Shown: positions 57,642 to 64,000 of the stretch, piece by piece | How the letters are laid out: each line of letters opens with the position of its first letter | Numbering within the stretch: the stretch's first letter is position 1 | From: Klebsiella sp. RHBSTW-00484 | GTDB lineage: Bacteria > Pseudomonadota > Gammaproteobacteria > Enterobacterales > Enterobacteriaceae | NCBI RefSeq assembly: GCF_013705725.1 | Contig: NZ_CP055481.1 | Coordinates: 5,394,001-5,458,000, forward strand | Direction: 5' to 3' | Length of the DNA: 64,000 bases | Notes under the pieces: model-generated | Told to the model about the DNA's origin: nothing | What the model saw: only the letters and a program-made list of their open reading frames with translations | The model's database searches: none | Program-made: the position numbers and the translations under genes

Positions 57642-57956
57642 TTACAAAAGAGTTTTCAGCCCAATCTGATATCGAATTATCCGTTTCGATAAATTTCTAA
57701 TTTCATCTGGGCATTTAATTAGCGAGAACCATGTTTCATACACATAAAACTGTTCGAAAATATTAAGCTCAGAGATCGAATCTAACGGTTCTCTTAGATT
57801 CCCCACTAAATACTGGCTTAACCAGTAAACAATCTTTCTGTTAAATTCATTATCAGGTAAATCGTAAATCGCTCCGGGTTCGAAGATTTTACAGAAAAGT
57901 TCCTGGCCTAGATTACACATATGGTTATCTTCACTCACAAATTCTTCGATATTCAT
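57642..57956 (-). CDS. Small unknown protein in the AlpA operon
   Basis: This 104-aa protein uses ATG 57956, six bases after GGGGAGG; the upstream Met at 57971 is less suited. It is acidic and probably helical (NIEEFVSEDNHMCNLGQELFCKIFEPGAIYDLPDNEFNRKIVYWLSQYLVG). It follows alpA by 20 bases on the same strand and is probably cotranscribed with it. No family is recognised. Confidence 0.6.
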   Translation of the reverse strand: MNIEEFVSEDNHMCNLGQELFCKIFEPGAIYDLPDNEFNRKIVYWLSQYLVGNLREPLDSISELNIFEQFYVYETWFSLIKCPDEIRNLSKRIIRYQIGLKTLL

Positions 57957-57976
57957 AACATGCCTCCCCAAATTAA

Positions 57977-58192
57977 CTAAGCAACATTATTTCGACTTGT
58001 TTCGATAACAGACTGAATCCAGGCATCAATCTCACTTTCGACGAAAGCTACTGCACGAGTTCCAATTTTGACAGGGGCAGGAAACTTACCATCTTTGATC
58101 AGACGATAGACCCAGGCTTTGCCGAAACCAGTTCGTTTCAAGACTTCTGGTAAACGAATTAAGCTTTGATTGGTTGTATCGGTTGTATTCAT
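57977..58192 (-). CDS. AlpA-family excisionase/regulator
   Basis: This 71-aa protein has the MerR-type winged HTH of AlpA: SLIRLPEVLKRTGFGKAWVYRLIKDGKFPAPVKIGTRAVAFVESEIDAWI. A strong ribosome site (GGAGGAGG) precedes ATG. AlpA-type proteins in P4-like islands act as excisionases or activate the integrase gene, and the repeated ATACCATCA sites near both island ends are possible targets. It lies upstream of the small gene at 57642. Confidence 0.9.
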   Translation of the reverse strand: MNTTDTTNQSLIRLPEVLKRTGFGKAWVYRLIKDGKFPAPVKIGTRAVAFVESEIDAWIQSVIETSRNNVA

Positions 58193-58358
58193 TTGGCTAC
58201 CTCCTCCGCTTCCGTTACGAAGATATTAGCCACACAGATTCGTATCTATGAAGGGAATGCTGATAACTGAAAAGTTAGATGAGGGAATAATGAAAGGAAA
58301 TTCCGGGGAAGAAAAATATTTACGCCCTCCCCTTGACAATTAACATGATGATTTACAA

Positions 58359-59168
58359 CTAGAAAGATCCGAGTTCCGAAATCGGTATGTTGCGGAGATG
58401 GCTGTTTTTGCTGATAAAATATTCCAGACTACGGGTTGTTTCGCCATTCAATGACTTCTCTGCAACAGGCCTATCTGTATCTTTAATGTGATCTTCTCCT
58501 CTGATCTCATTTGTAAAGTCGGGATACAAGACACGAGACAAGACCATATTTGAGATTTTTACTTTTTTAAACTTTGCCCAAATCAATAAATCCATCATTG
58601 GGATAATATTGTAATCGACAAGTTTTCTTATTTTTGCAAGTCCAATTTTTTCTGTTTTCACTGGCTCAATTTCATATTCTTTTCTAAGATCTGGTAGCAT
58701 CGTTTGTAAGGCTGTTATAATTTCTTCATCGCTGGACATTCCTAAATCAAATGAAACATACATCTTGCTGCTATTTTGGTTTAGAAAAAAGTCCCTCATA
58801 GTTTTTGTAATTGGTTTCTTTTTCAACTCTTTTTTGAAATCGCCATTTTCTTCAAAAAAATCCATGCTAAACATTATTAACTTGTTCTCTAATTTTTTTA
58901 TATCACCAAAGCTAACTTGCGCAACATGCCTTTGGCCCTTGCCAAAATGACCATGATTATTATCTTGTCTGCTTAAAATAGGATTACCTTCAAGGATAGA
59001 CCTTAAATTTTGATTATCATCTTCCCATCCAAAATTTACACTGTCGAAAATCGCTTCTCTAAAGGCAAGCTCAGTATGCAGTTCTTTGATTGTAAGTGAT
59101 TTTAACTGCTCATAGTTTTCGAGACTAAACCAGCTTTTTAATTCTTCATAAGGGCTTACTACTTTCAT
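58359..59168 (-). CDS. DUF6387-like protein of integrative islands
   Basis: This 269-aa protein uses ATG 59168, preceded by GGAGGG; the Met at 59189 has no site. The start KSWFSLENYEQLKSLTIKELHTELAFREAIF and the later GLAKIRKLVDYNIIPMMDLLIWAKFKKVKISNMVLSRVLYPD agree with what I recall of DUF6387, a family found next to P4-type integrases. Function is unknown. It lies between alpA and the integrase, all on the minus strand. Confidence 0.6.
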   Translation of the reverse strand: MKVVSPYEELKSWFSLENYEQLKSLTIKELHTELAFREAIFDSVNFGWEDDNQNLRSILEGNPILSRQDNNHGHFGKGQRHVAQVSFGDIKKLENKLIMFSMDFFEENGDFKKELKKKPITKTMRDFFLNQNSSKMYVSFDLGMSSDEEIITALQTMLPDLRKEYEIEPVKTEKIGLAKIRKLVDYNIIPMMDLLIWAKFKKVKISNMVLSRVLYPDFTNEIRGEDHIKDTDRPVAEKSLNGETTRSLEYFISKNSHLRNIPISELGSF

Positions 59169-59279
59169 TAATCCCTCCACTGTATTCAAAGCTTGAATGA
59201 GTTAACACTGCTTATTTGAATTAATTCTCCCTTAACAAGATTGATAAGGGAGAGCGATTGATCATCTACTTATTCATAG

Positions 59280-60530
59280 TTAACTCTTTTTAAAATCAAA
59301 TGGTGAAACTTGTCGTATTCTAAGGAGGTCAAGGTAATCGGCCCACCACTGCAACATAAGCTTTCTCTCATCAAGGTGCTCTGCTTTATGTATGTACGCA
59401 GCACGAACTGAGTTCCGCTCCTGATGGCTCATTTGCCGTTCAACAGCATCTTTCGACCACAAACCGGATTCAATTAAAGCACTACAAGCCATAGCTCTGA
59501 ATCCATGTCCACAGACCTCCACGGTTGTGTCATAGCCCATAGACCTCAAAGCCTTGTTTACCGTATTTTCACTCATGGGCTTTCTGAAATCATGGTCGCC
59601 AATGAACACGAGTTCATGGTCACCGCTGATCTCTTTAATTTCCGTCAACACAGCCAATGCCTGACAACTCAAAGGAACAAGGTGTGGAGTTCGCATTTTC
59701 GAACCACGATGCGAATGTTTCACTCCGGGTAATGGCTCTCGCTCTGCAGGAATAGTCCACATGGCATTGTCGAAATCTATCTCTGACCAACGAGCAAACC
59801 TGAGTTCACTCGAACGAATAAAAATGAGCAATGTAAGCTTTACGGCTAACTTCGTGAGCTTTCTACCTTTGAATATTTCAATTCGCTCTAGGAGTTCAGA
59901 GAAGCGATCAAACGGTAATGCCGGTCGGTGGGTTCTTTTTGCTACAGCAATAGCCCCAGACATTTCTTGGGCCGGATTATAGTCAATTAAGCCATTCTGG
60001 ACGGCATATCGCAAAATTGCTGTGGTTCGTTGTTGTAGACGGGCTGCTACTTCTAACCGTCCAGAAGCTTCAACAACCTTGATCGGAACGAGTAGATCCT
60101 TGGTTTTAAGCTCGGCTATTTTTCTCTTTCCTATGAAAGAGAAAAGGTTATCTTCAAGGCTCTTTAAAACCCTCTCACTATGGGAATCTGACCATTTCCT
60201 TTTACAGGCAGTATGCCAGTCCCTTGCAACAGCTTCGAATGTCAGGGCTTCGCTTTGCTCGATTTTGTCTGCTTTTTTCTTTTCTGAGGGGTCGAGACCA
60301 AGCGATACTAATTTTTTGGCTTCATCCCGTTTCTTGCGGGCTTCACTAAGAGAGACCATTGGATAAACACCCAATGCTAAAACTTTCTGTTTGCCATCGA
60401 AACGGTATTGGAGTCGCCAGTACTTCGAGCCGTTAGGATTGATCAGCAGGTGCATACCCTGCCCATCGGTGAGTTTGAAGGGTTTGTCGGAGGGCTTGGT
60501 AGTCCTAACTTTGATATCGGTGAGAGCCAT
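59280..60530 (-). CDS. P4-type tyrosine integrase of the leuX island
   Basis: This 416-aa protein has GGAGG before ATG. The N-terminal arm-binding DUF4102 domain reads LTDIKVRTTKPSDKPFKLTDGQGMHLLINPNGSKYWRLQYRF. The catalytic domain shows TLLIFIRSSELRFARWSEID (Arg), VCGHGFRAMACSALIESG (HGFRAM in place of HGFRAT), HQERNSVRAAYIHKAEHLDERK (His and nucleophile Tyr). It is full-length and lies 190 bases from leuX, facing away from it, as expected for an enzyme catalysing integration at the tRNA 3' end. Confidence 0.92.
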   Translation of the reverse strand: MALTDIKVRTTKPSDKPFKLTDGQGMHLLINPNGSKYWRLQYRFDGKQKVLALGVYPMVSLSEARKKRDEAKKLVSLGLDPSEKKKADKIEQSEALTFEAVARDWHTACKRKWSDSHSERVLKSLEDNLFSFIGKRKIAELKTKDLLVPIKVVEASGRLEVAARLQQRTTAILRYAVQNGLIDYNPAQEMSGAIAVAKRTHRPALPFDRFSELLERIEIFKGRKLTKLAVKLTLLIFIRSSELRFARWSEIDFDNAMWTIPAEREPLPGVKHSHRGSKMRTPHLVPLSCQALAVLTEIKEISGDHELVFIGDHDFRKPMSENTVNKALRSMGYDTTVEVCGHGFRAMACSALIESGLWSKDAVERQMSHQERNSVRAAYIHKAEHLDERKLMLQWWADYLDLLRIRQVSPFDFKKS

Positions 60531-60575
60531 CAGTTGATACCTCCAGTGTTGGTACCAAAATCAATCGAACCGGGA

Positions 60576-60596
60576 ATACCATCAGTTATACCATCA
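60576..60596. repeat. Paired direct repeats inside the right island end
   Basis: ATACCATCA at 60576 and 60588, again 12 bases apart and in the same orientation as the pair at 42979-42999. They lie in the promoter region of the integrase gene, between its start and the att core in leuX. They are candidate arm-type integrase or AlpA sites. Confidence 0.65.
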
Positions 60597-60719
60597 TCAG
60601 TTGGTATATGTTCAAGGAATTGAGTAGACGTAGACAGACTAAGAAAAGCCAGAAACCTGCTTAACTTACTGTTTTTATGGACTAAAGTAGACGTTAGTAG
60701 ACTTGAAAAAAGCTTTGTA

Positions 60720-60804
60720 TGGTGCCGAAGGCCGGACTCGAACCGGCACGTATTTCTACGGTTGATTTTGAATCAACTGCGTCTACCGATTTCGCCACTC
60801 CGGC
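60720..60804 (-). tRNA. leuX: tRNA-Leu (anticodon CAA), integration target
   Basis: The minus strand reads GCCGGAGTGGCGAAATCGGT at the 5' end, an anticodon loop TTCAAAA (anticodon CAA), a long variable arm, the T-loop GGTTCGAGTCC, and CTTCGGCACCA with encoded CCA. The acceptor stem pairs fully with one G-U. Length is 85. It matches E. coli leuX except for the two acceptor-stem bases. Its 3' end is the att core of the adjacent island, and ahr follows on the other side, as in E. coli. Confidence 0.96.
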
Positions 60805-61111
60805 ACGGAAAGGTATGCGGAAAACGTTGTGGATTATACCTGTCGCTGGCTGCTGCGCAAGCAGCAGAGTGCGATTGCCACGCTAAGTGTTGAAAAAAAC
60901 AGCGCCAGCCGCATTTTGACCAACATTCAATACGTTCCCGATACAAGCCACGTCCCCTTCCCTCTCCCACCAGCGACGCTCTTTTTCTCCGAGTCTGCTC
61001 GCAAAATCCTGCAAACGGCTCAATACGGTTTACATTTTCGCCAGTTTGTTATCAGATCCTGTTATTAGTACGCGTAATAACGCCTGTACTTTCCTAAACA
61101 GGATACCCGCA

Positions 61112-62125
61112 ATGCGCTTCTATCAGATCGAACCGACGCTGGAGAACTACTGGCGCGGCATTATTCTTTTTGGCAAAAACGTCGCCTCCTATAAGTTCGC
61201 GCTGGCTCATGCGCTGTACGATATCCGTCGCGACGGTAGCGATCTGATACGCCTTGAGGATCTGGCTGTGCCGTTCAGCCAGCATCTGTGTCGCCATCTT
61301 GGGCACGCGCCCAAACAGATCACCTCGCCAAAAAGCCAGTATCTTAGTGCCTGTAACAGCTTCAATCGTAATGAACTAAACCAGGAGCAGCTCACCGCTG
61401 CGACGGTAAAGCTCGGCTTTAGCGTGGTGCTGGACAAGTTTCATAACGTCAATCAGGGTGAAATCGCCAAACGTTTTTTTCTCGACGAGCGCAAAACGCA
61501 TAAAGGCATCCGTCTGACCGACAACTTTTATTATCTGACGGAACGCCAGCAGTACCAGAACCTGATCCACGAAACTGACGCACGCTGGCGTCTGGTGGAG
61601 CAGGCATGGGCCATGAGCATCGCCAGCAACCTGATCGCCATAGAATACGATGCCGCCGAACAGCAGCTATTTAGCACCCTGAATTCCCGACGGGTCGCTA
61701 TCTCTAGCTGTCGCGACAGCCTGAACGGCTATCAGAAGGGGCGCTGCTTTTACTGCTATGCGCCGATTAGTCTTGAAACTGGGGATGAGAACCTGGCCGA
61801 TGTTGATCACTTTATCCCCTGGGCGGCGCGTAGCGAGGTAGCAAATATCAATGGCGTCTGGAATCTGGTTCTCGCCTGTAAAAGCTGTAATCGCGGTGAA
61901 AAGGGCAAGTTTATGCGGGTACCGTCGGTAAAACTGCTGCGCCGCTTGCGCGACAGAAACGAATATTTTATTACCAGCCACCTCCCCTTGCGTGAAACCT
62001 TAATCCGTCAGACCGGTAACACGACCGCCCGGCGCGATGACTTTCTCGCCAAAATCTGGAACACTGCTCGTATAACGCTCCTTCATGAATGGGAACCTCA
62101 GGCCGCCGGAACGGATATTTTCTGA
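61112..62125 (+). CDS. HNH endonuclease
   Basis: This 337-aa protein starts at ATG 61112 after AACAGGATACCCGCA; an earlier frame start at 61046 lacks a site. The C-terminal third holds an HNH/zinc module: C212xxC215 (CFYC), D232-H233 (ADVDHFIPW), N251 (GVWNLVLAC) and C256xxC259N. The N-terminal 200 residues are a helical domain I do not recognise (ENYWRGIILFGKNVASYKFALAHAL). Its stop shares one base with the ATG of a methyltransferase gene (TGATG), so they form a coupled pair. It lies between leuX and ahr, a variable site, and may be a defence system. Confidence 0.8.
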   Translation: MRFYQIEPTLENYWRGIILFGKNVASYKFALAHALYDIRRDGSDLIRLEDLAVPFSQHLCRHLGHAPKQITSPKSQYLSACNSFNRNELNQEQLTAATVKLGFSVVLDKFHNVNQGEIAKRFFLDERKTHKGIRLTDNFYYLTERQQYQNLIHETDARWRLVEQAWAMSIASNLIAIEYDAAEQQLFSTLNSRRVAISSCRDSLNGYQKGRCFYCYAPISLETGDENLADVDHFIPWAARSEVANINGVWNLVLACKSCNRGEKGKFMRVPSVKLLRRLRDRNEYFITSHLPLRETLIRQTGNTTARRDDFLAKIWNTARITLLHEWEPQAAGTDIF

Positions 62126-62703
62126 TGACAATCAATTACTACCAGCAGAACGCTGACAACTTTGTAGCTTCAACCGTGGCTGTCGATATGACCTCTCTTT
62201 ACGCGCCTTTTATCGGGGCGATTAAACCGAACGGACTGATCCTGGATGCCGGATGCGGCTCCGGGCGCGATGCAAAAGCCTTTGCGGATATGGGCTATCG
62301 GGTCGAAGCTTTTGATGCTTCACCAGCAATGGTTGAGCGAGCAGCGCAATTTAGCGGGCTGGCCGTGCGTCAGGCGACCTTTCAAAGCATCACGGAAAGT
62401 GCGCGTTATGATGGCATCTGGTGCTGCGCTTCGCTGTTGCACGTTCCCGCCGACGAACTCGACGGGGTGATGCGCAAACTGGCTACGGCCCTTAAACCGG
62501 GCGGCATCTGGTACGTCTCATTCAAATACGGTTCAGGCGAGCGAGAAAAGGAGGGTCGGCGTTTTACCGATCTCGACGAAGCGGGTCTGACGGCTCTGGT
62601 CGAACAGCAGGCGGATATCCGTATCGCCAAAATGTGGCAGACAGTGGATAAGCGCCCGGAACGGAACGAAATCTGGCTCAACGCGCTGTTGCTTAAAAGC
62701 TGA
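62125..62703 (+). CDS. Class I SAM-dependent methyltransferase
   Basis: This 192-aa protein starts at ATG 62125, overlapping the HNH gene stop; the frame reaching back to 62089 lies inside that gene. Motif I is LILDAGCGSGRDAKAFADMGYRVEAFDASPAMVERA; later motifs are YDGIWCCASLLHVPADEL and LKPGGIWYVSFKYG. This is the UbiE/TehB-like methyltransferase type. It lacks a (D/N/S)PP(Y/F) motif, so it is not a DNA amino-methyltransferase. Coupling to an HNH nuclease is therefore unlike a classical restriction-modification pair. The substrate is unknown. Confidence 0.8.
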   Translation: MTINYYQQNADNFVASTVAVDMTSLYAPFIGAIKPNGLILDAGCGSGRDAKAFADMGYRVEAFDASPAMVERAAQFSGLAVRQATFQSITESARYDGIWCCASLLHVPADELDGVMRKLATALKPGGIWYVSFKYGSGEREKEGRRFTDLDEAGLTALVEQQADIRIAKMWQTVDKRPERNEIWLNALLLKS

Positions 62704-62709
62704 ATTATC

Positions 62710-62742
62710 AAGATAACTTCTCCTTTGCGGAGAGGTCATCTT
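62710..62742 (+). terminator. Stem-loop after the HNH-methyltransferase pair
   Basis: AAGATAACTTCTCC and GGAGAGGTCATCTT pair over 12 of 14 positions with a 5-base loop, starting seven bases after the stop. There is little U-run after it. It probably ends the two-gene transcript before ahr. Confidence 0.5.
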
Positions 62743-62854
62743 GCGCAATCTCAACCCCCCCTTCCCCCCTCCTTCTGCCAAGCGTCCCCTCGCCTCATGC
62801 TCTACACTTCCTTGTTAACGATGCCAAAACTACGCCAAACCCAAGGAATCTGTT

Positions 62855-63877
62855 ATGAGCACTATTAAAAGTTACGCCGCCAAAGAAGCGGGCGCCGATC
62901 TGTCGCTATGGGAGTACGATGCCGGCGACCTCAAGCCGGAAGATGTCGAAGTGCAGGTGGAGTACTGCGGGATCTGCCACTCTGACCTGTCGATGATTGA
63001 CAACGAATGGGGCATGTCGAGCTATCCGCTGGTCGCTGGTCACGAGGTGATTGGCCGCGTGGCGGCGCTGGGCAGCGCGGCGCAGGAGAAGGGCCTTAAA
63101 ATCGGCCAGAAAGTAGGTATCGGCTGGACGGCGCGCAGCTGTGGCCACTGCGATGCCTGCATCAGCGGCAACCAGATCAACTGTCTGGAAGGATCGGTCC
63201 CGACCATCATTAACCGTGGAGGCTTCGCCGATAAGCTACGCGCCGACTGGCAATGGGTGATCCCGCTGCCGGAAAACGTCGATATCGAATCCGCCGGACC
63301 GATGCTCTGCGGCGGCATTACCGTCTTCAAACCGCTGCTGATGCATCACGTCACGGCAAACAGCCGCGTCGGAGTGATCGGCATTGGCGGCCTCGGCCAT
63401 ATCGCCATCAAGCTGCTGCACGCGATGGGCGCGGAAGTCACCGCCTTTAGCTCAAACCCAACGAAAGAGCAGGAAGTGCTGGCGATGGGCGCCGATCGCG
63501 TCGTAAACAGCCGCGATCCTGAAGCCTTAAAAGCGCTGGCCGGGCAGTTCGACCTGATCATCAACACCGTTGCCGTCGACCTCGACTGGCAGCCGTACTT
63601 TGAAGCGCTGGCGTACGGCGGCAACTTCCACACCGTCGGTGCGGTAATGAAGCCTTTCCCGGTCCCCGCCTTTACCCTGATCGGTGGCGACCGCAGCATC
63701 TCTGGTTCGGCTACCGGTAACCCGTCCGAGCTGCGCAAGCTGATGAAATTTGCCGGACGCAGCAAAGTCGCACCGACCACCGAGCTGTTCCCGATGTCGC
63801 AAATCAACGAAGCGCTGAAGCACGTTCGCGAGGGCAAAGCTCGCTACCGCGTGGTGCTGAAAGCCGACTTCTCATGA
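62855..63877 (+). CDS. ahr: NADPH-dependent aldehyde reductase Ahr (YjgB)
   Basis: This 340-aa zinc-dependent medium-chain dehydrogenase reduces aldehydes to alcohols. It shows CGICHSDL (catalytic zinc Cys), [24 protein letters not shown] (structural zinc cysteines), and the cofactor motif [17 protein letters not shown]. Residues [10 protein letters not shown] after the second strand agree with NADPH use. It matches E. coli Ahr/YjgB nearly throughout, with similar length (339). In E. coli it also lies beside leuX, confirming the chromosomal right flank of the island. The 123 bases after it hold no visible gene. Confidence 0.95.
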   Translation: MSTIKSYAAKEAGADLSLWEYDAGDLKPEDVEVQVEYCGICHSDLSMIDNEWGMSSYPLVAGHEVIGRVAALGSAAQEKGLKIGQKVGIGWTARSCGHCDACISGNQINCLEGSVPTIINRGGFADKLRADWQWVIPLPENVDIESAGPMLCGGITVFKPLLMHHVTANSRVGVIGIGGLGHIAIKLLHAMGAEVTAFSSNPTKEQEVLAMGADRVVNSRDPEALKALAGQFDLIINTVAVDLDWQPYFEALAYGGNFHTVGAVMKPFPVPAFTLIGGDRSISGSATGNPSELRKLMKFAGRSKVAPTTELFPMSQINEALKHVREGKARYRVVLKADFS

Positions 63878-64000
63878 TATCCGTGACAGGGGCGTGACCT
63901 GAACGCTCCTGACTCAGGACTTCACCGCCGGGCGGCCCGTCTGCCCGGTATTTCGCCCTCTGGTCATTAAACCGTCATCTCCCCGCCATCCTTTTGCAGT

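Larger units (their letters stand above)
42902..60745. mobile_element. Mobilizable genomic island integrated at leuX
   Basis: About 17.8 kb of AT-rich DNA lies between a partial tRNA-Leu 3' copy (42902-42926) and intact leuX (60720-60804). It contains a P4-type integrase adjacent to leuX, AlpA regulator, DUF6387-like protein, MobC/MobA, a recombinase operon, two methyltransferases and unknown cargo. Paired ATACCATCA repeats lie inside both ends. The imperfect distal att copy and the integrase remnant beside it suggest an older layer or multiple integrations at the same site. The lack of conjugation genes means transfer would need a helper. Confidence 0.82.

Overview
The window reads as chromosome of an indole-positive enterobacterium of the Klebsiella/Raoultella group (Klebsiella oxytoca-complex-like). 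The basis is a Proteus-type tryptophanase locus beside the end of a choline-type (GRM2-like) microcompartment operon, close matches by recall to E. coli yhiI-rbbA-yhhJ, roxA and ahr, Klebsiella-style extragenic palindromes, and leuX used as an integration site. Species is inferred from recalled proteins only; no search was run.

Layout. 1-2221: end of a microcompartment operon (shell-protein tail, PduL, flavoprotein-like protein, paired SMR transporters). 2396-6896: tna locus (tnaC leader, tnaA, a MITE-like insert, tnaB) followed by a second tryptophanyl-tRNA synthetase behind a classic Trp-leader attenuator. 7016-8405: IS1111-type IS110 element inside a REP. 8446-15648: DosC-like cyclic-di-GMP synthase, the yhiI-rbbA-yhhJ export/ribosome-ATPase operon and a small membrane protein. 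16020-16785: IS1-family element with 9-bp target duplication. 17293-22513: complete rRNA operon on the minus strand with no tRNA in the 16S-23S spacer. 22807-23931: roxA. 24000-27576: divergent genes for two secreted phosphatase-like proteins, each behind a BglG/LicT-type RNA antiterminator overlapping a terminator, plus an OprD-type porin.

27619-38570: a LacI-family catabolic regulon (MHS transporter, fucose-isomerase-like enzyme, MFS transporter, enolase-superfamily dehydratase, SDR, DapA-family aldolase, GlcG-like protein, regulator). The same CTAAxTCGAxTTAG operator stands before three transcription units. A second IS110 element (36228-37427) separates regulator and enzymes. 38726-42840: DUF1176 protein, secreted DRGH nuclease, SymE-like toxin and two unknown membrane proteins.

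42902-60745: an AT-rich genomic island inserted at the 3' end of tRNA-Leu (leuX). It has an integrase, an AlpA regulator, a DUF6387-like protein, a MobC/MobA mobilization module with a possible oriT, a nested operon of three different tyrosine recombinases plus a small coiled-coil protein (Tn554/gamma-mobile-trio-like), two paralogous DNA methyltransferases convergent with a possible B3-like DNA-binding protein, a RipA-like membrane protein and unknown lipoproteins. Paired 12-bp-spaced ATACCATCA repeats lie just inside both ends. 61112-63877: an HNH endonuclease overlapping a SAM methyltransferase gene, then ahr.

The regulatory RNAs stand out: a tna leader for tryptophan excess, a Trp attenuator for the synthetase responding to tryptophan shortage, and two face-to-face antiterminator leaders whose BglG-type protein is not in the window.
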